This document shows, piece by piece, positions 46,538 to 53,492 of a stretch of 64,000 nucleotides of DNA; position 1 is the first letter of the stretch, and each line of letters begins with the position of its first letter. Made by a program: the position numbers and the translations under genes. The stretch comes from Sphingomonadales bacterium (GTDB taxonomy: Bacteria > Bacteroidota > Bacteroidia > UBA7662). The notes below the pieces were generated by a model that saw only the letters and a program-made list of their open reading frames with translations, did no database searches and was not told where the DNA came from. Where the stretch lies: positions 19,529-83,528 of the forward strand of contig VHAX01000008.1 of assembly GCA_016872215.1 (NCBI GenBank). Reading direction: 5' to 3'.

Positions 46538-47377
46538 ATGAGCGCGCAAAAATTCATCGACACAGCCGGGATCATCAAAAGCCGTAACCCGGCTTTATAT
46601 CGGCTGTTGCCGGGCTGCGTACTCAGGGGCATCAAACGTATTCTGCATGAGGATGAACTCAATGAATTCCTGCTAGCACACGCCCACGATGAGCCCGCGG
46701 ATTTTGTGGATGCATCACTGGAGCGGCTCGGGGTCAAATCAAGGATAATATCCCCTGAATGCCCCTTGCCGCGATTATGCATCTATGTCGCCAATCACCC
46801 CTTAGGCGGTCCCGATGGTTTGATGTTGATGCAGCATTTGAATCGGATGGGAATCGGTTTCCGGTCCTTGTCCAATGATTTGCTGAATCACCTCAATCCT
46901 ATCAGGCAATGGATGATACGGGTAAATTCATTTGGAAGGCAGTCGCGACAACTCACCTCGGAGGTGGAGGAATCAGTGGGCGTCGGCAATTCACTATTGA
47001 TTTTTCCCTCCGGATATGTGTCGCGGCCATTCAAGGACGGCATTCGTGATCTGCCTTGGAAAAAGACATTCATTCAAATGGCCGTTAGCCTGCGAATAGA
47101 TGTGGTGCCAGTGAGCATCAGTGGCACTACCTCTAATCGGTTTTTGCGTCTGGCACGATGGCGAAAACGTCTGGGAATTCGGGCCAATCTGGAAATGTTT
47201 TTGTTGGCCGACGAGATGTTTCGGTTGAGTGGTAAAGAATTCACACTTTATTTTCATCCCCCAATCCCTTGGCAGACCTTTACAGACGGTCAACATCCAA
47301 AGGAATGGGCGCGACAAATCGAACGGTCACTTTATGAAAGGCATCCACAACTCATTCGCGGAACACATGAATCCTGA
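46538..47377 (+). CDS. PlsC-family O-acyltransferase, GlsA/OlsA-like
   Basis: The 279-residue product is a lysophospholipid-type acyltransferase. The active site is VANHPLGGPDGLML (His and Asp of the acyltransferase motif), followed by the substrate block LLIFPSGYVSRPF and VVPVSISGTTSNR. In Bacteroides a pair of enzymes, GlsB (N-acyl) and GlsA (O-acyl), makes glycine lipids; the same order of reaction makes ornithine lipids (OlsB/OlsA). Here the gene overlaps the N-acyltransferase gene by 11 bp, supporting that role. Which amino acid is used cannot be seen. Confidence 0.78.
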   Translation: MSAQKFIDTAGIIKSRNPALYRLLPGCVLRGIKRILHEDELNEFLLAHAHDEPADFVDASLERLGVKSRIISPECPLPRLCIYVANHPLGGPDGLMLMQHLNRMGIGFRSLSNDLLNHLNPIRQWMIRVNSFGRQSRQLTSEVEESVGVGNSLLIFPSGYVSRPFKDGIRDLPWKKTFIQMAVSLRIDVVPVSISGTTSNRFLRLARWRKRLGIRANLEMFLLADEMFRLSGKEFTLYFHPPIPWQTFTDGQHPKEWARQIERSLYERHPQLIRGTHES

Positions 47378-48311
47378 CCTAGCCAAACCTCTGATTGATC
47401 CCCCTAATCGTGAAGCGCTCATCAGCGATTTATCGCACGCCTATAGGCTCCGGCAGACCCATAAGGCGGGACGTGAAATCTACCTTTTTCGAGGGAGCGA
47501 ATGCCCTATAGTGCTCAATGAGATTGGTCGGTTGCGGGAATGGAGCTTCCGCGAGGCCGGTGGGGGAACCGGCAAGGAGCTGGATTTGGATGCGTATGAT
47601 GAGGGACCCCATGCATACGAGCAGCTCATCGTTTGGGATCCGGACGATGCACAAATAGTTGCTGGATACCGACTGAGAATGGGGGCAGAGGCGCTTGATT
47701 CGACAGAAGGTGCGGGTAGTTTGTCGACCTCCACCCTCTTTAAGTTTAGTAATCGTTTTCTACGCGACTTTTTGCCCCATACGTTGGAATTGGGCCGGTC
47801 CTTTGTACGGCCCGAATACCAGAGCGGAAGGCAAGGCAAGGCATCGATTTTTTCGCTCGACAATCTGTGGGATGGATTAGGTGCGTTGTTTGTGACCCGC
47901 CCCCAGATTCGATATTTGTTTGGAAAGGTCACCATGTTTACACATTTTGATCCGACGGCGAGAGACATTTTATTATCCTTTCTGAAATGCTATTTCCCGG
48001 ATAGGGAACAATTGGTTCTGCCCCGAACGGGACTAGAATTCCGGGTCGGCAATGTGTCCGATGAGGCGATTGATTGGGGGACCGACTACAAGGTAGCGTA
48101 TCAAGTGTTGAATCGCCGTCTGCGCGAGCTTGGAGAGAACATCCCACCCCTCATCAACTCCTACATGAATTTATCACCCAGTATGCGCACGTTCGGTACG
48201 GTGATCAACCAGACATTCGGTGGCGTTGAGGAAACAGGTATTTTGATCACTATAGCGGATATATACCCCGAAAAGAAGGCCAGGCATATAGAAACATTTG
48301 TTGCGCACTAA
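47367..48311 (+). CDS. GNAT N-acyltransferase, GlsB/OlsB-like
   Basis: The 314-residue product belongs to the OlsB/GlsB GNAT group: IYLFRGSECPIVLNEIGRLRE, FREAGGGTGKELDLDAYD, QLIVWDPDDAQIVAGYRL and LELGRSFVRPEYQSG match the family. It transfers a 3-hydroxyacyl chain to the amino group of glycine or ornithine. The ATG at 47367 is chosen because earlier codons lie inside the upstream gene. With the O-acyltransferase it would make an amino-acid lipid of the outer membrane. Confidence 0.78.
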   Translation: MNPDLAKPLIDPPNREALISDLSHAYRLRQTHKAGREIYLFRGSECPIVLNEIGRLREWSFREAGGGTGKELDLDAYDEGPHAYEQLIVWDPDDAQIVAGYRLRMGAEALDSTEGAGSLSTSTLFKFSNRFLRDFLPHTLELGRSFVRPEYQSGRQGKASIFSLDNLWDGLGALFVTRPQIRYLFGKVTMFTHFDPTARDILLSFLKCYFPDREQLVLPRTGLEFRVGNVSDEAIDWGTDYKVAYQVLNRRLRELGENIPPLINSYMNLSPSMRTFGTVINQTFGGVEETGILITIADIYPEKKARHIETFVAH

Positions 48312-48381
48312 GGCAACGGCACAGATGGATTGGTAGAAATACTAGCGGGGCGAAATCAAAGTACCTCATCACTCAAAAAAA

Positions 48382-48404
48382 AAGCCCCTCTGTGCGAGGG
48401 GCTT
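48382..48404 (-). terminator. Rho-independent terminator of the cold shock gene
   Basis: A perfect 9-bp stem (AAGCCCCTC / GAGGGGCTT, loop TGTGC) is followed on the minus strand by a run of about nine T. It lies 24 bp after the cold shock gene stop. Confidence 0.92.
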
Positions 48405-48427
48405 AACTGCGTGAACGATATCGAAGA

Positions 48428-48625
48428 TTACTCTGCGTTTATTTTCACATCCACCGCGTTCATGCCCTTTTTGCCCTCTTTCAGGGAAAAAGACACCCGA
48501 TCATTCTCGCGGATTCGGTCGATCACACCCGTAGCGTGAACGAAGTACTCGGTTCCACTCTCATCACACTTGATGAAGCCGTAACCTTTGGTTTCATTGA
48601 AAAATTTTACTGTACCTGTATTCAT
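48428..48625 (-). CDS. Cold shock protein (CspA family)
   Basis: The 65-residue OB-fold has both RNA-binding motifs: GYGFIKCD (RNP1) and YFVHATGV (RNP2). TGTVKFFNETKG is the family start. It binds single-stranded nucleic acid and eases RNA structure. A TAnnTTTG box lies 20 bp upstream and its own terminator follows, so it is a single-gene unit. Confidence 0.95.
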   Translation of the reverse strand: MNTGTVKFFNETKGYGFIKCDESGTEYFVHATGVIDRIRENDRVSFSLKEGKKGMNAVDVKINAE

Positions 48626-48644
48626 TGGGTAAAAAATTAAGACA

Positions 48645-48652
48645 CAAAGATA
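48645..48652 (-). promoter_or_regulatory. TAnnTTTG promoter box of the cold shock gene
   Basis: On the minus strand TATCTTTG matches the consensus exactly, 19 bp before the ATG at 48625. The leader would be only about a dozen bases. Confidence 0.6.
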
Positions 48653-48789
48653 CGCAAAACTTTTGTACTCCTACATTGTTTCTGTAAACAAACTGATACA
48701 GAATTGCGGATTTCATATTTAAAGGCTTATCTGCGAAATTTCACTGAATAACTTTCTGTTGTCCCCTGAGACCCCACAACCATACCAAT

Positions 48790-49359
48790 ATGTCAATACT
48801 TGTAGGCCGAAAAGCCCCATCCTTCCGCGCCAAAGCGGTTGTAGGCGGTAACAAAATCGTTGATTCCTTTAGTATTGATCAGTACATCAACCAAAAGCAT
48901 GTGGTGCTGTTTTTTTATCCCAAAGACTTCAGTTCGGTTTGTCCGGTCGAAATGCACGCCTTTCAAAAGCGTCTTGCTGATTTTGAATCCCGCAATGTGG
49001 CCGTAGTGGCGTGTTCAACTGACACCGAGGACGCCCATAAAGTCTGGCTGTCGATGGATGCCTCGGAGGGAGGGATTAAAGGGGTGACCTACCCCTTGTT
49101 GTCAGACAGCAGCAAGGTCATTAGCCGAATGTATGGGGTACTCGCGGGCGATTATCAACTCGACTCAAACGGCGCGCTTACAGCAGATGGCCCCATGATT
49201 GCCTACCGGGGATTGTTCTTCATCGATATGAGTGGCATTGTTCAGTTTCAGTTGGTCAACAATTTTCTGCTGGTTCGGTCCGTTTCCGAGGTTTTGAGAA
49301 TGGTAGATGCACACCTGTCGTTCCTCGAAAACGGGGAGATCTGTCGGCCCGAATCGTAA
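48790..49359 (+). CDS. Peroxiredoxin, typical 2-Cys (AhpC/Prx1) type
   Basis: The 189-residue product has the AhpC/Prx fold: VVLFFYPKDFSSVCPVEMHAF with the peroxidatic Cys (about residue 51) and GEICRPES with the resolving Cys near the C-terminus. It reduces peroxides with a thioredoxin- or AhpF-type partner. SSVCPVE differs a little from the common FVCPTE. It converges with tgt: 8 bp separate the two stops. Confidence 0.92.
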   Translation: MSILVGRKAPSFRAKAVVGGNKIVDSFSIDQYINQKHVVLFFYPKDFSSVCPVEMHAFQKRLADFESRNVAVVACSTDTEDAHKVWLSMDASEGGIKGVTYPLLSDSSKVISRMYGVLAGDYQLDSNGALTADGPMIAYRGLFFIDMSGIVQFQLVNNFLLVRSVSEVLRMVDAHLSFLENGEICRPES

Positions 49360-49367
49360 ATTTTCCG

Positions 49368-50510
49368 CTACAGTCGACGCTCCAAATTAGGGAGAGTTTC
49401 CTGCTTCCATGATGCAAAACTGTTGTTCAATATATGCTCTCGGGCTTGGGTAACCAGGTCGATGTAGAAATGAAGGTTGTGGAGGCTGGCCAGCTGAGGC
49501 CCTAGCATCTCGGCTGTCTGGAATAAGTGAGCCAAATAGGCAAGACTATAGTGGCGATCCGATGGCAGGGCTGATTCGGCATCCAAACGATCGAAATTTC
49601 CGCGCCATCGGGCGTTTTTGAGGTTGATGACCCCGTTCCAGGTGAACAGCATTCCGTTGCGCGCGTTGCGGGTGGGCATTACGCAATCGAATAAGTCGAC
49701 CCCCAAAGCGATGCTCTCCAGCAAATTCGAGGGTGTGCCTACGCCCATCAGGTAGCGTGGTTTTTGTGATGGTAATATTTCGCACACGTGGCCACACATT
49801 TCGTACATCAGCTCTGTGGGTTCGCCTACACTCAGGCCTCCAATGGCGTATCCCTCGCATGGGCGACGGTCCACAATGTAGCGGGCCGACTCTTCCCTGA
49901 GGCGGGTGAGGGTGCCGCCCTGTACGATGGGAAATAGTGCCTGGGGATAGCTGTACAGCGGTTCGGTTTCGTCCCAGCGTGCAAGGCAGCGATCGAGCCA
50001 GCGGTGGGTTCGGTGCATCGACTGCTCCAGATAGGATTCTTCGCACGGGTAGGGTGGACATTCATCGAACGCCATGCAGATGTCTGCGCCGATACTACGT
50101 TGGGCGTCAACGACCGATTCCGGGCTAAAAACATGCCTACTCCCGTCGATGTGGCTGGCAAAAGTCACGCCTTCTTCGCGAATTTTTCTTCGATTGGCCA
50201 AAGAAAACACCTGATAACCCCCGCTATCGGTCAGAATGGGCCGATCCCATCCCATAAAGGCATGAAGGCCTCCGGACGATTCTAACAATGTCCGGCCCGG
50301 GCGCAGGTAGAGGTGATAGGTGTTGCCCAGAATAATGCGTGCACCCACTTCATCGCGCAGCGATTCCTGTCGCACCGCCTTCACTGTGGCCTGCGTTCCT
50401 ACAGGCATGAACATGGGCGTGGGAATATCACCGTGGGCGGTGCGCAGGGTGCCGGCCCGGGCGCATGTTAATGGGTCGCTGTGTTCCAGTTCGAATTCTA
50501 TGGTGTGCAT
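49368..50510 (-). CDS. tgt: tRNA-guanine transglycosylase, zinc cysteines missing
   Basis: The 380-residue product is Tgt: FMPVGTQATVKAV, LGNTYHLYLRPG, MCFDECPPYP with the catalytic Asp region, GGTLTRLREESARY, GYAIGGLSVGEP and FDCVMPTRNARNG. It exchanges G34 for preQ1 in tRNAs with GUN anticodons. The usual zinc ligands CxCxxC before SRAYLxHL are absent (ESALPSDRHYSLAYLAHL here), while the downstream His is kept. I recall the same loss in other Bacteroidota Tgt proteins. The ATG at 50510 is preferred to one 15 bp upstream. Confidence 0.93.
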   Translation of the reverse strand: MHTIEFELEHSDPLTCARAGTLRTAHGDIPTPMFMPVGTQATVKAVRQESLRDEVGARIILGNTYHLYLRPGRTLLESSGGLHAFMGWDRPILTDSGGYQVFSLANRRKIREEGVTFASHIDGSRHVFSPESVVDAQRSIGADICMAFDECPPYPCEESYLEQSMHRTHRWLDRCLARWDETEPLYSYPQALFPIVQGGTLTRLREESARYIVDRRPCEGYAIGGLSVGEPTELMYEMCGHVCEILPSQKPRYLMGVGTPSNLLESIALGVDLFDCVMPTRNARNGMLFTWNGVINLKNARWRGNFDRLDAESALPSDRHYSLAYLAHLFQTAEMLGPQLASLHNLHFYIDLVTQAREHILNNSFASWKQETLPNLERRL

Positions 50511-50542
50511 AAGTTTGTCCCCCACTATGTTGGCCTTTACAT

Positions 50543-50550
50543 TATTTTTG
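50543..50550 (+). promoter_or_regulatory. TAnnTTTG box ahead of the glycosyltransferase
   Basis: TATTTTTG is an exact consensus match 13 bp before the ATG at 50564. Confidence 0.5.
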
Positions 50551-50563
50551 ACCCCGCAAAAAT

Positions 50564-51733
50564 ATGTTTTCCTTACCCGAAGTTTCTCCCGAGATGGCCA
50601 CGCCCATCATGTTTGTCGCCCTGGGCGTTTTCGCCTTTTTCTTTTTACTGCAATTCTATTATTATTTGGGGTATTGGCTCGCAGTCATTCGCCGAACCGG
50701 CCGCACGCCGGGGTTCTTGGAGGCAGGCACGGAGCCGGTTTCGGTCATCCTGTATGCGTGCAACCAGGCCGATCAGATTCTGCGCAATCTACCCATTTGG
50801 ATGGAGCAGGACTATCCCGAGTATGAAATCGTGCTGGTCAACGACCGTTCGTATGATGAGAGTCAGGACGTCATTATTTCTATGCAGGCACGCTTTCCAG
50901 GGCTCCGCGTGGTCGACGTTCAGGAGCAGGAGAAACATCCGACCGATCGCAAATTTGCTCTGGCACTGGGCGTTAAGGCGGCTGCCCATGCCCGCCTGTT
51001 ATTCGGACACATCGACTCCCTCCCGATGTCAAAACACTGGATTCAACATATGCAAATGGCCTTTTACGGGGGTCAGGAACGGGAAATTGTATTGGGTTAC
51101 ACCGGCTATATCCCTTATCCCGGTCTCACATCAGCCATTATGCAATGGGATGCGCTTTGCGAAAATCTGCGTCTCTTTGGGCATACCATTCGCCGTCGTG
51201 CCTATGCGGGCGACGGCAGAAATATGGGTTATTTGAAAGGACTTTTCTTTTTCCGCAAGGGTTTTATCGCGCATGTGCGGCATCCTTCGGGAGAGGATGA
51301 CTTGTTTGTGCATGTGGCGGCCACACCCAAAAACGTCGGGATTTGTTTGGACGCGCCCGCTTTTGTGCGCATCAGCGAGGAAAAAACTTATCAGTGGTTT
51401 TGGAAGCGAAAACTGAAGTACGTGGGCAACCGCAGCCTTTTTCGCTCCGGCGATCAGTCTGTTCTGACTTTTTGGGCGTGGAATCCTTGGCTTGTTTTTT
51501 TGTCGGCCTTGCTTACGGCCTGGGTTGCTTACCCACAGCCTCTATTTTTCTGGGGTATGGTATCAGCTTTCGCAGTACAGATGCTTGTGCGGTGGATTCT
51601 GCTTTCCGTAGCCATGAGACGCTTTCAAATCCCCCTGTCGTTTCTGATGACACCCGTGCTCGATTTATTTTATCTGGTTCTTTCTTTGATTTGGACAATC
51701 CGTGCTTCTGCGGGTAGGCCGGTCGATTCCTGA
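50564..51733 (+). CDS. Membrane glycosyltransferase, family 2
   Basis: The 389-residue product has an N-terminal helix (about 16-38), a GT2 domain (about 60-275) with VSVILYACNQADQI, YEIVLVNDRSYDESQD and GEDDLFVHVAA, and C-terminal helices (about 308-380). The usual DxD is HID (in LLFGHIDSLP), and the downstream acceptor block is KTYQWFWKRKLKY. It probably moves a sugar from a nucleotide donor to a lipid or surface glycan; donor and acceptor are unknown. It diverges from tgt (53 bp) and precedes rsmG by 4 bp. Confidence 0.8.
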   Translation: MFSLPEVSPEMATPIMFVALGVFAFFFLLQFYYYLGYWLAVIRRTGRTPGFLEAGTEPVSVILYACNQADQILRNLPIWMEQDYPEYEIVLVNDRSYDESQDVIISMQARFPGLRVVDVQEQEKHPTDRKFALALGVKAAAHARLLFGHIDSLPMSKHWIQHMQMAFYGGQEREIVLGYTGYIPYPGLTSAIMQWDALCENLRLFGHTIRRRAYAGDGRNMGYLKGLFFFRKGFIAHVRHPSGEDDLFVHVAATPKNVGICLDAPAFVRISEEKTYQWFWKRKLKYVGNRSLFRSGDQSVLTFWAWNPWLVFLSALLTAWVAYPQPLFFWGMVSAFAVQMLVRWILLSVAMRRFQIPLSFLMTPVLDLFYLVLSLIWTIRASAGRPVDS

Positions 51734-51737
51734 TCCT

Positions 51738-52352
51738 ATGGTAGCCTCGTATTTTCCAGGATTGGCTCCGAAACAAATGGATCGATTGGAACAACTGCGG
51801 GAGTTGTATTCTTACTGGAATGAACGGATTAACCTGATTTCCCGCCGCGACATGGAGCAGTTTGAAATTCACCATGTTCTGCACAGCTTGGCTATCGCAC
51901 GGGTGCAGCCCTTTCTGCCGGGAAGTTGCGTTATGGACGCCGGAACGGGCGGAGGCTTTCCGGGCGTCCCCCTGTCCATTTTCTTCCCCGAAACCGACTT
52001 TTTGCTGGTCGACTCGATCGGTAAAAAGATTAAGGTAGTCCGGGAGGTTTGTCGCGCTTTGGATCTGGCAAACGTACGGGCCGAACAGAAGCGCATTGAA
52101 CAGGTGAGCGAGCGTTTCGACTTTGTGGTGAGCCGCGCCGTCACCCGCATGGCACCATTTGCTGCATGGGTTAGTGGCAAGTTTTTACGGGAATCGAGGC
52201 ATCCCCTGGTCAACGGAATATTGTATTTAAAGGGAGGTGATCTGCAGGAGGAGTTGGATGAATGCCACCGCCCATTCCGCCTGTATTCGATCTCGGATTT
52301 TTTCCGCGATGAGTTTTTCAAGACCAAACAAGTGGTGCACATGCCCATGTGA
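51738..52352 (+). CDS. rsmG: 16S rRNA (guanine527-N7)-methyltransferase
   Basis: The 204-residue product is RsmG (GidB): NERINLISRRDMEQFEIHHVLHSL is read in part as INLISRRDME and HVLHSLAIA, followed by the SAM loop MDAGTGGGFPGVPLSI, FLLVDSIGKKIKV and DFVVSRAVTRM. It methylates G527 of 16S rRNA. The ATG at 51738 avoids overlap with the upstream gene. Confidence 0.93.
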   Translation: MVASYFPGLAPKQMDRLEQLRELYSYWNERINLISRRDMEQFEIHHVLHSLAIARVQPFLPGSCVMDAGTGGGFPGVPLSIFFPETDFLLVDSIGKKIKVVREVCRALDLANVRAEQKRIEQVSERFDFVVSRAVTRMAPFAAWVSGKFLRESRHPLVNGILYLKGGDLQEELDECHRPFRLYSISDFFRDEFFKTKQVVHMPM

Positions 52353-52384
52353 GGGTACCTCTACTCAGTTTTATGGGGAACATG

Positions 52385-52392
52385 TATTTTTG
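52385..52392 (+). promoter_or_regulatory. TAnnTTTG box 3 bp before the MntR-like start
   Basis: TATTTTTG matches the consensus exactly and ends 3 bp before the ATG at 52396. Transcription from it would start at or just after the start codon. Confidence 0.4.
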
Positions 52393-52395
52393 GGC

Positions 52396-53070
52396 ATGCA
52401 GTTGAGTCGTACCGAGCAGAACTACCTCAAGGCTATCTATATGATTGGTGCCTTGTCATCGGAAACTATTGGGGCCTCCACCAACTCAATTGCGATGCGC
52501 ATCGAAACCCGTCCCGCGTCGGTGAGTGATATGGTAAGGCGACTCAGTGAAAAGGGATTGGTGAACCACAATCGGTATCGGGGCGTTACTCTCACCGAAT
52601 GCGGTTTGCAGCAGGCGCTGGTGATTGTGCGACGACACCGACTGTGGGAGCATTTCCTCGTGCACGTACTGGGCTTTCGCTGGGATGAAATTCACGAAAT
52701 CGCCGAGGAACTTGAACATGTATCCCATCCCGAACTGATTGCGCGTTTGGATGCCTTTCTGGGCAATCCAACAGAGGATCCCCACGGCGAATTAATCCCG
52801 GGTGCTCAACTCCAGATGCCCCACCGTCCTACCGAGTCGATGCACAGTCTCCCGCCGGGTGCCCAGGCCCGGGTGGTTTGTGTGGATGAGGGCAGCGATG
52901 GCTTGCTCAAATACCTCGATGAAATTGAATTGCGACCAGGCGCCATATTTACGGTGGTATCGGTGGAACACTTCGACCAAAGTATGCGGATACGGCGTGT
53001 TGACGAAAGTGTATGGCGCATCACCCGAGAAGTATCAAATAGCGTTCAGGTGGAAAGGATGGGTTCATAG
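52396..53070 (+). CDS. DtxR/MntR-family metal-dependent repressor
   Basis: The 224-residue product has a winged-helix start (LSRTEQNYLKAIYMI, then PASVSDMVRRLSEKGLV and YRGVTLTECG), a dimerisation/metal domain (RRHRLWEHFLVHVLG; EELEHVSHPELI) and a C-terminal SH3-like FeoA domain (about 150-222). The EELEH cluster has a Glu where DtxR has Cys, which is the MntR pattern, so manganese is the more likely co-repressor. No metal transporter lies nearby. The ATG at 52396 starts the domain precisely. Confidence 0.85.
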   Translation: MQLSRTEQNYLKAIYMIGALSSETIGASTNSIAMRIETRPASVSDMVRRLSEKGLVNHNRYRGVTLTECGLQQALVIVRRHRLWEHFLVHVLGFRWDEIHEIAEELEHVSHPELIARLDAFLGNPTEDPHGELIPGAQLQMPHRPTESMHSLPPGAQARVVCVDEGSDGLLKYLDEIELRPGAIFTVVSVEHFDQSMRIRRVDESVWRITREVSNSVQVERMGS

Positions 53071-53072
53071 TC

Positions 53073-53492
53073 ATGAAAAGGGTGTTTGAGATCGGGGAAA
53101 TTCGCAAGTGGACTCACATCGTTGCGTTGCAAGATACCGCCATATTTCCCAATGGTCCAGTTCACCCCGTGTATGCCACTTTTGCTCTTGCACGGGATGC
53201 TGAATATGCCTGCCGCCAATTCGTGCTGGAAACACAGGAAGATCATGAGGAGGGAATTGGTACCTTCGTTTCGGTCGAGCATTTGGCTGCAGCCTTGCCC
53301 GGTGCACATATCGAATTTACGGCAAGGGTGGAAGAAATGCAGGGCAATACCTTGGTTTGCAACTGGGAGGCACATGAGCAGGGACGGCTGATCGCAAGGG
53401 GAAGGCAAATCCAGAAAATTTTGACGCGCGATCGTCTCCAATCGCTCTTCGAATCACTGCCCCATGGTTCGGATTTGCATGGGGTTGGCTGA
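53073..53492 (+). CDS. Hot-dog thioesterase-like protein (FlK type)
   Basis: The 139-residue product resembles fluoroacetyl-CoA thioesterase-like hot-dog proteins: YATFALARDAEYACRQFVLE, EGIGTFVSVEHLAAALPG and the final RGRQIQKILTRD. The conserved VEHLAA segment carries the active-site His. It may hydrolyse a short acyl-CoA. It follows the repressor gene by 2 bp, and its 3' end overlaps the convergent M1 peptidase gene by 39 bp. Confidence 0.7.
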   Translation: MKRVFEIGEIRKWTHIVALQDTAIFPNGPVHPVYATFALARDAEYACRQFVLETQEDHEEGIGTFVSVEHLAAALPGAHIEFTARVEEMQGNTLVCNWEAHEQGRLIARGRQIQKILTRDRLQSLFESLPHGSDLHGVG

